From assembly GCF_001975705.1 (NCBI RefSeq), contig NZ_CP015092.1, positions 1-64,000 on the forward strand: 64,000 nucleotides of DNA. The letters are read 5' to 3'. The stretch is from Salipiger abyssi. Lineage in GTDB: Bacteria > Pseudomonadota > Alphaproteobacteria > Rhodobacterales > Rhodobacteraceae. A model generated the notes under the pieces. That model made no database searches, had not been told where the DNA came from, and worked only from the letters and a program-made list of their open reading frames with translations. The position numbers and the translations under genes are program-made. Numbering within the stretch: position 1 is the first letter of the stretch; every line of letters starts with the position of its first letter. Shown one piece after another: positions 8,334-16,466 of the stretch.

Positions 8334-9467
8334 TCATGTGGGAGCAAGTTGTGTGCGTAGGATCCTTTCGAAATAGGCGTCAGGGTGTTTGATCGTGTCT
8401 GCTCTTGCTATCAGGTAGTCGAAGACGAGAAGCAGTTTTCCCGCGCCAGCTTTCTGGATGCCATGCCGCAGTTCGTCTTGGCTTATTCTAAGCAATCGAC
8501 CGAGGTCGTATAGAATGCGGGTGAGGGCTTCTCCTGTACGCGGCGGATCTGGGAAAAATCCCGCAACATGGGTGAAGTCTTCCCATGCCATGCGTGCTGG
8601 GTCTCGGTTCATCGTGGGTTTGGCTTGTGCGGGTTGTTCACCGCGATTGACCGTAGAGGGAGCAATCTTTTTAATATCTTTTTTTATAGACTCTATGTGC
8701 CGGACATTTTGTCCGTTTGTGGCGGGCAGATCGTTGGAACTTGGTGTATGAGGTCGGTGTTCGACAGCTTGTAAATTATCTTCGGTACGAGCTTTTCCTG
8801 TGGCATGGTGTTCACCGTAGCTTGCGTCGGTATCGGCTCCGAGGGCTCTAAGTTCCGAGATAACGCTCAGGACTGCATCAACGGTTAATGTTGCTCGACG
8901 CAGGACATTTCTGATCATGTTGAGGGTAGAGAGCTTTGCTTCATCGAAGCGTGTCTGTTGGAGTAGCGAAGCTCGTAGGGCCAACGCCTCAGCCTTCAGT
9001 GAGCGCAAGCGCTCGCGTTCTTCGGTGAGTTGCAAGGCTTGCGTCGCGAGCGAGCCGTACCTCTGGATTAAGGGCTTCAGGTCGATACCGAAGGCATCTC
9101 TGATAACGCCTCCATACCGCAGCGGAAAGCGTTTGCCATTTGCTGAGTTCTTGCGTTCGATCAGTTCAGCAGCTGAGAGTCGTCCCAAGCTGCGTCGAAG
9201 TGTTCTCTCATCGAGTCCATTGGCGCGCTTAGACAGAGAAGCGTTCGATGGGAACACGACAGTGAGCGTAAGTCGCTGGCTGTCCTGAATCTCACGTTCT
9301 TTGCGGGGTAGGAAGCTAATGAGCGCGGTCAGAACGGCGAGGTCATTGGTTGTGAGACCGAGCTCCTTCCTCAGAACGCGAACCGGGCCCAGAAGCTCAT
9401 AGGGGTTAGGGCAGGGCAGAGATGTCCGTTCCGCCAGGGCGGTTGTTGTTTCAGTTGCATGTCTCAT
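8334..9467 (-). CDS. repC: Replication initiator RepC
   Basis: A 377-residue replication initiator of the repABC family, with the typical N-terminal winged-helix region (VLRKELGLTTNDLAVLTALISFLPRKE, then ANGLDERTLRRSLGRLSAAELIERKNSANGKRFPLR). The C-terminus has the second domain ending PDAYFERILRTQL. I chose the ATG at 9467; a TTG at 9539 would overlap the putative ctRNA and its promoter. It lies downstream of repA-repB in the usual order and should be controlled by the antisense RNA in the repB-repC gap. RepC binds an origin normally lying inside its own coding sequence. Confidence 0.9.
   Translation of the reverse strand: MRHATETTTALAERTSLPCPNPYELLGPVRVLRKELGLTTNDLAVLTALISFLPRKEREIQDSQRLTLTVVFPSNASLSKRANGLDERTLRRSLGRLSAAELIERKNSANGKRFPLRYGGVIRDAFGIDLKPLIQRYGSLATQALQLTEERERLRSLKAEALALRASLLQQTRFDEAKLSTLNMIRNVLRRATLTVDAVLSVISELRALGADTDASYGEHHATGKARTEDNLQAVEHRPHTPSSNDLPATNGQNVRHIESIKKDIKKIAPSTVNRGEQPAQAKPTMNRDPARMAWEDFTHVAGFFPDPPRTGEALTRILYDLGRLLRISQDELRHGIQKAGAGKLLLVFDYLIARADTIKHPDAYFERILRTQLAPT
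8661..8697. other. oriV: AT-rich tract inside repC, possible oriV
   Basis: Within otherwise GC-rich repC this tract is nearly all A/T (AGCAATCTTTTTAATATC followed by a T7 run). In characterised repABC plasmids the origin is an AT-rich segment inside repC, so this is the best candidate. Assignment is by position and composition only. Confidence 0.45.
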
Positions 9468-9510
9468 GGTGTTTCGGAAGAAAAAGCTTCCCCGTTCACC
9501 GCGAGCGGTG

Positions 9511-9539
9511 TTGAAATCGATTCGTTTTGGGGGTATCAA
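9511..9539 (+). promoter_or_regulatory. Promoter of the antisense ctRNA
   Basis: A -35 box TTGAAA (9511-9516), a 17-bp spacer and a -10 box TATCAA (9534-9539) face right, opposite to repC transcription. The strong terminator about 20-50 bp further on makes this a compact RNA gene in the expected place. Confidence 0.6.
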
Positions 9540-9545
9540 TCAGGT

Positions 9546-9600
9546 GTCGAGACTGATTGAGGCCCTTCGGAAGCACCGCTTTCGGGGGGTCTTTCTTTTT
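9546..9600 (+). ncRNA. incA: Probable repABC counter-transcribed RNA (ctRNA)
   Basis: A short RNA of about 50-55 nt is predicted from a sigma70-like promoter (9511-9539) to a rho-independent terminator (9560-9600). It lies antisense to the repB-repC intergenic leader. In repABC plasmids an antisense RNA at this exact place represses repC and sets incompatibility. The promoter, position and terminator are visible; the RNA itself is inferred. Confidence 0.65.
9560..9600 (+). terminator. Terminator of the ctRNA
   Basis: Arms 9560-9574 and 9578-9592 pair along 15 positions (including G-U pairs) around a 3-nt loop, followed by TTCTTTTT. This is a strong intrinsic terminator on the plus strand. 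In the opposite transcript the same sequence can form the stem that masks repC translation. Confidence 0.7.
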
Positions 9601-9640
9601 CTAGCCGGTCCTCCTTTCGTTTTCTGCTCGTTGCTTTTGA

Positions 9641-9662
9641 TGTCTTGACCGCGGTCAAGACA
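9641..9662. promoter_or_regulatory. parS: parS partition site 2
   Basis: A perfect 22-bp palindrome around TTGACCGCGGTCAA, in the repB-repC gap about 10 bp past the repB stop. It is the most extended of the three copies. Confidence 0.85.
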
Positions 9663-9670
9663 CGGGGTCG

Positions 9671-10594
9671 TCACTCTGGCCTGTCTTGACCGCGGTCAAG
9701 AAGCTCCGTGACCAGTTTTCGGACTGCCTCCTCAACGCGAGGGACAAGATCAGCGTCCACATCGATGGTGATGCGGTTGCCCTTTCGGCCGATCTTCACG
9801 CGCTCGCTGGGATGTGTCTTCTGCGTCGACGGTTTGGTGGCTGTCAGCAAGGTAACCGCCGCTTCGAGACGGTCGGGGCCCGGTATGTTGCGAGGAATTT
9901 CGCCGGCAACTTCTCGGGCTCTCGCGACGTCTTTCTCGCACAGCCTGAAAAGCTTTTCCCAAACCCGTCGACCAACGCCGTGTGCAGGTCCGATAGCCTG
10001 GATCAGTTCCATCGGGATGCCCGTAGCGATACGGTTCATCCGCGAGACGAGCGATTCATCGATCTGAAGTGCCCGATACGCGATCGTTTGAGCGTTTTTG
10101 CGCGTTTCGTCGGTTTTCCCAAGTTCTCGAATGATCCCGGCGACAAACAGAGCCCTTTCGATGAACGATGGGTCTTGGCGCGCATTATTCTCTACGCCTT
10201 GGGCAATGAGAGCTTCCTCGTCGGTCATCTCCATGACCGTGGCGCGCACTTTCTGACCAAGTTGGCGACAAGCGAGAAGCCGACGGCGTCCATAGACGAT
10301 CTCAAGCGCACCGTCCTGGGTTCGGCGAACCAGCACTGGAACCTTTTGACCGTGCTCGCGGATCGACGAGACAAGCTCATCCAGACCATCGCTTGGATCG
10401 ATGCGGTCCATGACCGCGGACATCCGTATGGCGGTCGGGTCGATCAGCCGCGTGGCGTGTTTATCCTCTTCGAGCACGGATGCTTGTGCGCGAGCTACGG
10501 TCGGGCTCGTTCGCTTCACATCCAGATCCTCGTCCGAAGGCGGCGTTTTGCCCATCGCGTTCTTGAGTGAGTCCCCGAAGACTTTACGCGCCAT
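9671..10594 (-). CDS. repB: Plasmid partition protein RepB (ParB family)
   Basis: A 307-residue ParB homologue. The N-terminus (MARKVFGDSLKNAMGK) is typical of RepB. The ParBc domain at about residues 65-150 includes VPVLVRR, YGRRRLLACRQLGQKVRATV and GVENNARQDPSFIERALF, followed by an HTH segment (LQIDESLVSRMNRIA). It should bind the parS palindromes and work with RepA. The start overlaps the repA stop by 11 bp. A third parS copy lies inside its own 3' coding end, encoding LLDRGQD. Confidence 0.92.
   Translation of the reverse strand: MARKVFGDSLKNAMGKTPPSDEDLDVKRTSPTVARAQASVLEEDKHATRLIDPTAIRMSAVMDRIDPSDGLDELVSSIREHGQKVPVLVRRTQDGALEIVYGRRRLLACRQLGQKVRATVMEMTDEEALIAQGVENNARQDPSFIERALFVAGIIRELGKTDETRKNAQTIAYRALQIDESLVSRMNRIATGIPMELIQAIGPAHGVGRRVWEKLFRLCEKDVARAREVAGEIPRNIPGPDRLEAAVTLLTATKPSTQKTHPSERVKIGRKGNRITIDVDADLVPRVEEAVRKLVTELLDRGQDRPE
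9684..9701. promoter_or_regulatory. parS: parS partition site 3, inside repB
   Basis: The 18-bp core palindrome recurs within the last codons of repB, 21 bp from site 2. Two closely spaced sites plus one 1.3 kb away give a three-site centromere. Confidence 0.8.
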
Positions 10595-11765
10595 GGCTAC
10601 GCCCCCATGCTTTCAGGATTTCGCGTTCGACTTCGTCGGTCACGCGCGAGACGGACTCGATCGCGCGCTCGTAAGTTCTCCGATTCACGTCGCGAGGTTC
10701 GACCTCGAAGATGCTCTGCTGGGTGTTCGCAGCATCACCCACGGCTGTTGATTTCAGGAACTCGGCAGACAGCACGGCATCCCCGAGGACTGTCCGAAGC
10801 AGAGATGAAATCTGCACCTGCGGACCATCCGTATTTTCGTAGCGGGTGATCAGAACGCGCACGAAGTTCAGTCCATGTTCCGGGGCGTGTGCCTCGACGA
10901 CGCCCATCAGGTTGCTCGCCATGCCCAGAAAGCTCGCCAGCGACATGACATCGAGCATCGACGCGTTGAGCGGGATCAGGACCCCGGTCGATGCAAAGAG
11001 GGCAGAGATTACCGAGAAGTTCAGCTGCGGCGGGGTGTCAAATATCACCACATCATATCGGTTGAGGACGGGCTCAAGCGCTTCCCGGATGCGGCTATGG
11101 AACGTGGTGGCGCCGTGTCTGAAGCTCAGGGCGACCTCGAACTCGTACTCCATGATGTCCATGGATGCCGGGATCAGATCCACGGTCGGGAAGTTCGTTT
11201 TGCGAATGATCTCTGCTGCGGGCAGTGGATCATCGGATCGGATAAGATCGTATGAAGTCGGCATATCCGGATCGAGCTCGGGAGTAACCCCGAACAGGTT
11301 TGTCAGGCTTGCCTGGCTGTCGAGGTCGATCAGCAAGACCCGGTAGCCGCGCAGACCCAGTAGTTGTCCTACATGGGCAACAGATGACGTCTTTGCCGAA
11401 CCACCCTTCAGGTTGAAGATCGTCAAGACCTGACAAGCCTCTCCCGGTCTTCTGTGCGGGTGTTCTTCTGGCTTGATCCTTCCAGTCTCGAGAAGTACGC
11501 GTTGTGCCTCGACCATCTCCTCTGCAGAGAAGCTACGGCGGTTGCCGCCCTCCAGAACACCTTCGGGGAAGCCTTCGAGGTTTGACACATGATGGCGGAA
11601 GGTGTTCTGATTAATGCGAAGAAGTTCAGCCGCTTCCCGCATGGCGAAGCGGCGGAGGCCCTTCTGAGCGTCTGGTGGGAAGGTTTCCTGCGCATGTTCA
11701 CGCAACCGACTACCAAGCCGCTTGGACATGACTTCAAATCTCTGGGAGGCCCGTATCCCGTTCAT
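10584..11765 (-). CDS. repA: Plasmid partition ATPase RepA (ParA family)
   Basis: A 393-residue ParA-type ATPase. An N-terminal HTH-like region (MREAAELLRINQNTFRHHV) precedes the deviant Walker A FNLKGGSAKTSS. Walker A' RVLLIDLDSQASLTNLFG and Walker B VVIFDTPPQLN follow. The ATG at 11765 has GAGGGCAGTG before it and is preferred over a TTG ten codons upstream. It is the first gene of the repABC operon. RepA moves plasmid copies with RepB and autoregulates the operon. Confidence 0.92.
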   Translation of the reverse strand: MNGIRASQRFEVMSKRLGSRLREHAQETFPPDAQKGLRRFAMREAAELLRINQNTFRHHVSNLEGFPEGVLEGGNRRSFSAEEMVEAQRVLLETGRIKPEEHPHRRPGEACQVLTIFNLKGGSAKTSSVAHVGQLLGLRGYRVLLIDLDSQASLTNLFGVTPELDPDMPTSYDLIRSDDPLPAAEIIRKTNFPTVDLIPASMDIMEYEFEVALSFRHGATTFHSRIREALEPVLNRYDVVIFDTPPQLNFSVISALFASTGVLIPLNASMLDVMSLASFLGMASNLMGVVEAHAPEHGLNFVRVLITRYENTDGPQVQISSLLRTVLGDAVLSAEFLKSTAVGDAANTQQSIFEVEPRDVNRRTYERAIESVSRVTDEVEREILKAWGRSHGA

Positions 11766-12022
11766 CACTGCCCTCAAGTCTTTATTGTTTTGCAAAGCTT
11801 AACAGATATTGTGGATAAATCCAGACCAAACCGTTGAGCAGCCTGGGGGCGTTGAAGGCACCGATTTCTGTCGACGGTAAACTGTTAAAAATCAGCGTCT
11901 TGGGCGACTGCGCTCTCGCTCTACTTCAACACCTCGTTGCCAACTACGTAGTGACCACAAGATGTATTGTGAGTGCGTACAGAAATCAGTCGGCAGAATC
12001 GGATGGGCGATTCTCGGGAATC

Positions 12023-12907
12023 TCAATCGAGCAGCCCCAGCCTCTCAGCCCGCTCCAGTAGCATCTTGACCGAAGAAGGCTGCCAGCTTGTCCGCCCGCG
12101 TGGTGTGCGTTCGCGCATCGCTTCCAGCCGGGTACAGATCGCCTGAAGCGTGATGTCGGGGTCCGCGCCCTTGATGCCGGCGACGATGGCGGGCAGACGG
12201 TCGTCGGTTTCGCGGCGCCCGGCGCGGGCCAGCACCTCGGCCGGCAGGAAGCCGTCGCGGACATAGGCATTCACAGCGCGCACGAGACGGCTTTGGGTCC
12301 AGCGACGCGCCTCGGGCAATGGGCCGTTGATGATGCGCACCACGTCTTCCCAGGCCAAGTCGGGTCGCAACCGGCGCACATGGGGCACCCAATCTTGTGC
12401 CGTCTCGTTCAGACGCTCCATGTAGCCGTCTTGTCGCGCCAGCCGCACTTTGCGAAGAGCAGCAGGGTCTTTGGCCCGCAGTCCAGGGTTCCCGCCGACC
12501 CGGCCCTTGGTACGGGCGCTCGCCAGCCCCGCCTTGGTACGTTCCCGGATCAGCGCCCGCTCGAACTCGGCCGCGGCGCCCAGAACCTGCAGCGTGAACT
12601 TGCCTTGCGGGGACCCGGTGTCGATCGGGTCCTGAATGGAACGAAAGAACGCACCCCTGGCCTCCAGCCGCTCGATCACTTCCAGCAGATGCGACAGAGA
12701 CCGCGCAAGCCGGTCGATCCTCACGACGACCAGCGTATCGCCACTCTGGATGCGTTCGAGCACACGCCCAAGCACCGGCCGCGCGCGATTGCCGCCTGAG
12801 GCGTGCTCTTCATAGATTTCGGCGCAACCCGCAGATTTCAGGGCCTGCGACTGGGGCAGGGGGGTTTGATCCTCTGTGGATACGCGCGCATAGCCTATCA
12901 ATGGCAT
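12023..12907 (-). CDS. Serine recombinase (resolvase/invertase family)
   Basis: A 294-residue recombinase. The catalytic domain starts PLIGYARVSTEDQ, with the catalytic Ser in YARVS, VVRIDRLARSLSHLLEVIERL and the helix-E region GAAAEFERALIRERTKAGL. The C-terminal half is longer than in Tn3 resolvases and ends in an HTH-like region (GRTSWQPSSVKMLLERAERLGLLD). It may resolve plasmid dimers or belong to a past element; it sits just upstream of repA. The ATG at 12907 is preferred over a TTG one codon earlier. Confidence 0.88.
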   Translation of the reverse strand: MPLIGYARVSTEDQTPLPQSQALKSAGCAEIYEEHASGGNRARPVLGRVLERIQSGDTLVVVRIDRLARSLSHLLEVIERLEARGAFFRSIQDPIDTGSPQGKFTLQVLGAAAEFERALIRERTKAGLASARTKGRVGGNPGLRAKDPAALRKVRLARQDGYMERLNETAQDWVPHVRRLRPDLAWEDVVRIINGPLPEARRWTQSRLVRAVNAYVRDGFLPAEVLARAGRRETDDRLPAIVAGIKGADPDITLQAICTRLEAMRERTPRGRTSWQPSSVKMLLERAERLGLLD

Positions 12908-13133
12908 CAAAACAGTCTTTTTGCAGTTTCATATAGCGCCAATAAACGACCGTTTGTAAATGAATGCAAGGGCGCGCTCTGTGGCGCTGTTCATCAGAAA
13001 GCCCTTGGTTTCCATACGCAGAGCGCGATCAGGGAGGTCTCGCGGACCATCGCGCGCGCGTGCTATGTAAGGTGTACAAACGCACTCTGATAAAACCCTT
13101 GGGTAAAGCTCAAAATAGCTGTATTTTGCGCAT

Positions 13134-14201
13134 ATGAGGCCTGGAACCCCCGCATTGTATGATGAATCCGACGCGCTCGGCATTTATGCTGAGGAGGTCG
13201 AACAGGCGTCTGAGGACGACCTGTGGTTTCTGCCCGGTCCGATGGACGACGAGCCGGACTATTTGCCGCCGGGACCACGGGCCGAACCGCGTGAAACCGA
13301 GGTCCTCGACGAATGGCGGAAGGCAGAGGGCGGGCAGGCCGCGCGTCTTGCCCGTGTGGCCGGTCGCGTCGGCGCGCTGGACGACCGGTTGAAGCGCGGA
13401 CCGGAAGGATGGCGGCATCGGCTTGCGCTGATGGAGGCCGCAGATTTGAGCTGGCACACCGGTGACCGCATCAGCCAAGACCGGCTGGCGCTCTGGATCT
13501 CGCTGCGCCTGTCCGGTGTCCAGGACGACACGGCGGCGCTGGCGCGAGTCGGATGGGCGATTCGGCGACTGACGGGTGGACCGGGACCGGAGCAGGACCT
13601 TTCCGCCTTCCTCGACCGTCGCGACCCCGAGAACATCAGTGATGAGACCGAGCCGTTCGTGGATCGCGCGAGCGGTTGGCTGGATCTGATGGGGCAGGCC
13701 ACGGACCTGCACCCGATCACTCGCGCTTGCGCGGGCTTTCACCTCTGGCGCCTCGCGGGGCTCGGGCAGCACGACGACCGTATGGAAGCGGCTGTCGCAG
13801 CTGCGCGGATCGCGGCCAGCGATGGAAGAGGCGCAGTCTTCACGCCTCTGGCCATGGGCGGGGCAGGGGGACTACGAGCCGGTGGTTCACCGTTCGAACG
13901 TCTGGAACGCTGGCTATACGGGATGGAAGCCGCGTGCCTGACCGCGGTGCGGCACCTTGACGATATCGAGGCATGGTCGGCGCGGGCGGAAGCCGAAATG
14001 ACATTGCTCTCGGGCAGGACGCCGCCGGCCTTGCGCGCAGTGCTGACCGAATGGCCGCTCGTCTCTGCGCCAATGGCCCAGGCCCTGACGAGTGCCAGTC
14101 GCGCCGCTGTTCAGCGCAACCTTGCATGGATGCAAGAGCGGGGTCTGATCCGCGAGGTGACAGGACAGGGGCGGTTCAGGATGTGGAAGGCGACAAACTG
14201 A
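13134..14201 (+). CDS. RHE_PE00001/DUF1612-like plasmid protein with C-terminal HTH
   Basis: A 355-residue soluble protein. An acidic N-terminus is followed by a helical region (RVGALDDRLKRG, EAADLSWHTGDRISQDRLALWISLRL) that resembles the DUF1612 domain found next to repABC loci. The C-terminal 50 residues (MAQALTSASRAAVQRNLAWMQERGLIREVTGQGRFRMW) form a clear winged HTH. There is no obvious ribosome-binding site before the ATG, so it may be leaderless. A role in plasmid gene regulation is likely but unproven. The DUF assignment is from memory of the pattern. Confidence 0.6.
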   Translation: MRPGTPALYDESDALGIYAEEVEQASEDDLWFLPGPMDDEPDYLPPGPRAEPRETEVLDEWRKAEGGQAARLARVAGRVGALDDRLKRGPEGWRHRLALMEAADLSWHTGDRISQDRLALWISLRLSGVQDDTAALARVGWAIRRLTGGPGPEQDLSAFLDRRDPENISDETEPFVDRASGWLDLMGQATDLHPITRACAGFHLWRLAGLGQHDDRMEAAVAAARIAASDGRGAVFTPLAMGGAGGLRAGGSPFERLERWLYGMEAACLTAVRHLDDIEAWSARAEAEMTLLSGRTPPALRAVLTEWPLVSAPMAQALTSASRAAVQRNLAWMQERGLIREVTGQGRFRMWKATN

Positions 14202-14350
14202 AGGTTAGCGTGGGTCTCACCCGCTCACTCGACAGCAGCGATAACCGCGAGCACGCGGCAGGGCGCGCAGAAACTCACCAACACTTAATGCATTTGTTGC
14301 ACTTATTTCATATATGGTGGTAGAGAACAGAAACCGGAGAGGAGACCACC

Positions 14351-14815
14351 ATGAACATGCTGGCACACCGACATCTTCCGCCCACGCCGCAGGACGCAGC
14401 GATTGCGCGCGTCTCTGGCCAGGCATTGTCACGCTTCGCCCAGGCGCGCGCGCCGTTGAAACTTCGTGTGACGGACTCCGAGCAGATGGAGCCGATCGAG
14501 CTTCCTGCGGGCGCCGTATCGCTGCTCATGGAGATCCTCGAGGCGATGGCAGCGGGGCGGGGGGTCACCATCATCCCCGAGAACGCCGAACTCTCGACCG
14601 TACAGGCCGCTGAGGTTCTGAACGTCTCGCGTCCGTTCCTGATCAAGCTGCTCGAGGATGGTGCCATACCGCATCGGAAGGTCGGCAAGCATCGCCGCGT
14701 CCGCATGGAAGACGTGATGTCCTACAAGGCCGCGATCGATACCGAGCGTGAAGCTGCGCTCGATCAACTGGCCGCCGACGCTCAAGAGCAGGACATGGGC
14801 TACCGCTCGAAATGA
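14351..14815 (+). CDS. Excisionase-fold antitoxin
   Basis: A 154-residue protein with an excisionase/HTH_17 domain at about residues 78-125 (LSTVQAAEVLNVSRPFLIKLLEDGAIPHRKVGKHRRVRMEDV). A strong GGAGAGGAG site lies before the ATG. Its stop overlaps the PIN toxin start (ATGA), the standard arrangement for a type II toxin-antitoxin pair. It should neutralise the toxin and autoregulate the operon; the AT-rich 14280-14330 region is the likely promoter. Confidence 0.85.
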   Translation: MNMLAHRHLPPTPQDAAIARVSGQALSRFAQARAPLKLRVTDSEQMEPIELPAGAVSLLMEILEAMAAGRGVTIIPENAELSTVQAAEVLNVSRPFLIKLLEDGAIPHRKVGKHRRVRMEDVMSYKAAIDTEREAALDQLAADAQEQDMGYRSK

Positions 14816-15381
14816 GCCAGTACACGGTCCTGTTCGATGCGAACGTCCTTTATCCCGCGCCGATGCGCGATGCACTGATGCAGTTGGCGGTCACAGACCT
14901 TTTCAAGGCCAAGTGGACGGCCGATATCCATCGGGAGTGGATTGATGCGCTTCTGCGCAATGAACCTCATCGGGAGCGCGCCGCGCTGGAACGAACTCGC
15001 GACTTGATGGACAGGGCCACACGCGACTGTCTGGTCACCGGCTACGAGGCATTGGTGCCGGCCCTAACACTGCCGGACCCTGACGATCGGCACGTTCTGG
15101 CGGCGGCAATCGTTGGGCGCTGTGACGCGATCGTCACGCAGAACCTGAAGGACTTCCCACCAGCGGCACTTGCGCCCTTTGGCATCGAGACCCAACACCC
15201 TGACGACTTTTTCCGGAACCAACTGTCTCTCGCGCCCGGTCTGGTCTGTTCCGCGCTGCGGAAAGTTCGCGCGCGCCTCAAGAATCCGCTCAAAAGCGTC
15301 GACGAGTATCTCGCGATCCTGACACAGCAGGGGTTGGTCGCCACGGTTGCCGACCTGGAGCAATTCGCCGACCTGCTTTGA
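14812..15381 (+). CDS. PIN-domain toxin
   Basis: A 189-residue PIN-fold RNase. The acidic residues that coordinate metal are seen in VLFDANVLYP, in the ADIHREWIDALLRN segment, in LPDPDDRHVLAAAIVGRCDAIVTQNLKDFP and near the end. It is longer than VapC and ends with a helical tail. It is translationally coupled to the antitoxin and would cleave RNA when the antitoxin is lost, stabilising the plasmid. Confidence 0.87.
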   Translation: MSQYTVLFDANVLYPAPMRDALMQLAVTDLFKAKWTADIHREWIDALLRNEPHRERAALERTRDLMDRATRDCLVTGYEALVPALTLPDPDDRHVLAAAIVGRCDAIVTQNLKDFPPAALAPFGIETQHPDDFFRNQLSLAPGLVCSALRKVRARLKNPLKSVDEYLAILTQQGLVATVADLEQFADLL

Positions 15382-15439
15382 TCCCAGAACTGCCCTGACT
15401 GAATACGTTCTGGCCAGAGTTGTGGCACCCGATCCATCA

Positions 15440-16282
15440 TCACCGCGAGATTTCGCCCGCCAGGACTGCACGCCCGTGGACTGCAAGCGTAGCAGTGAAC
15501 CTCGGGCAACCGAACTGCCGGATCACGGCGACAATGCGCGCATCGTACGCCGCTTGCCCTATGACGCGACACAGGTCTGACGCGTGAAACTGGCGGTTCG
15601 AGCTTGGCGCAGCCTTGATCTGTTCGTGCAGCTCGCGCTCTCGTGGCTCTTGAACCGGCTGTGGTGCGGGGAGAGCCGGTGGGCGCGTCGCTTCTCCAAG
15701 CGAGGTGCGCCACCGGCGCATGAAGCCGAGCAGGAAACCGGCCGGAACCTTGCTGTTCCCACGGGCCCGGTTGAAGGCAAGGAAGCGTTCCCAGATCACT
15801 TGCGTATCGACGTTCCAGCAGGGTAGGGCGCTCTTCGCGGCCTTGATCAGCTCGGCCCAGCATGTTCGGAACACGTTCGAGCAACCGTCAATGTTGATCT
15901 GTCCTGTGAATATAGTTTTGTTAGATTCTTCTCTAGATAGTGATGTGTCGTCTCCGTCTGACACGAGATCGTGGGTCTGTTCGCCGTCGTCAAAGGCCGC
16001 GAAGCGGAAGAGCCAGGGGGCGAACTTGCCGTTCGACTTCTCGCGCTCAAGCTTCAGTTCAGAAGTTTCAAGCTCACTCAGCAGAACGCTCAGGTACTGG
16101 CGCGAGACGCCCATCTTCGCTGCCAGAGAGGACAGGGTGAAGGCAGCCGTGCCGCGGGGCAGGCCGTTATACCCGTCCTTCCACGCAATTCCGTCGAGGA
16201 TGAGCGTGGCCAGTTTGTGCGCCGAAACAGAGAGGTCTGTCTGCGTGATCCGCCTTAGGATCAGGCCAGTCGTTGGTTCCAT
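15440..16282 (-). CDS. HTH plasmid protein of unknown function
   Basis: A 280-residue protein. Residues 40-95 contain an HTH region (FTLSSLAAKMGVSRQYLSVLLSELETSELKLERE) and the C-terminal part resembles a DNA-binding plasmid factor. The ATG at 16282 has an AGGAG site 8 bases before it; the longer frame to 16348 lacks one. Its upstream region carries hairpins. It could be an accessory replication or copy-control factor; I do not recognise a defined family. Confidence 0.6.
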   Translation of the reverse strand: MEPTTGLILRRITQTDLSVSAHKLATLILDGIAWKDGYNGLPRGTAAFTLSSLAAKMGVSRQYLSVLLSELETSELKLEREKSNGKFAPWLFRFAAFDDGEQTHDLVSDGDDTSLSREESNKTIFTGQINIDGCSNVFRTCWAELIKAAKSALPCWNVDTQVIWERFLAFNRARGNSKVPAGFLLGFMRRWRTSLGEATRPPALPAPQPVQEPRERELHEQIKAAPSSNRQFHASDLCRVIGQAAYDARIVAVIRQFGCPRFTATLAVHGRAVLAGEISR

Positions 16283-16335
16283 GGTCGTATCTCCTGAGAG
16301 AGACGATGCCATGTCGAGAGCAAACAACATTCTTG

Positions 16336-16414
16336 CCAGCAAAAACACTTTGCTGGTTGCAGGGGTTCGGACACTGCGCTAGAAGAACCGTGTTCAGGGG
16401 TTTTTTTCTAGCGC
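16336..16414. repeat. Tandem inverted repeats upstream of the HTH gene
   Basis: CCAGCAA/TTGCTGG (16336-16356) and GCGCTAGAA/TTCTAGCGC (arms 16376-16384 and 16406-16414) are two dyads 20 bp apart. They lie in the leader region of the HTH gene and could be operators or a terminator. They are not part of the adjacent IS, which begins at 16467. Confidence 0.45.
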
Positions 16415-16466
16415 GGCGTCAGGCTTCTCGGTCTGGCGTCGTTTCCCTTTTTTTGGGTGATGCACT

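Noticed and set aside
14202..14350. Possible additional small gene before the antitoxin
   Set aside because: The only open frame overlaps promoter-like AT-rich sequence and lacks a ribosome-binding site.
15042..15884. Long antisense ORF opposite the PIN toxin
   Set aside because: It is antisense to a well-supported toxin gene, has biased composition and no domain. High GC gives many such shadow frames across the window.
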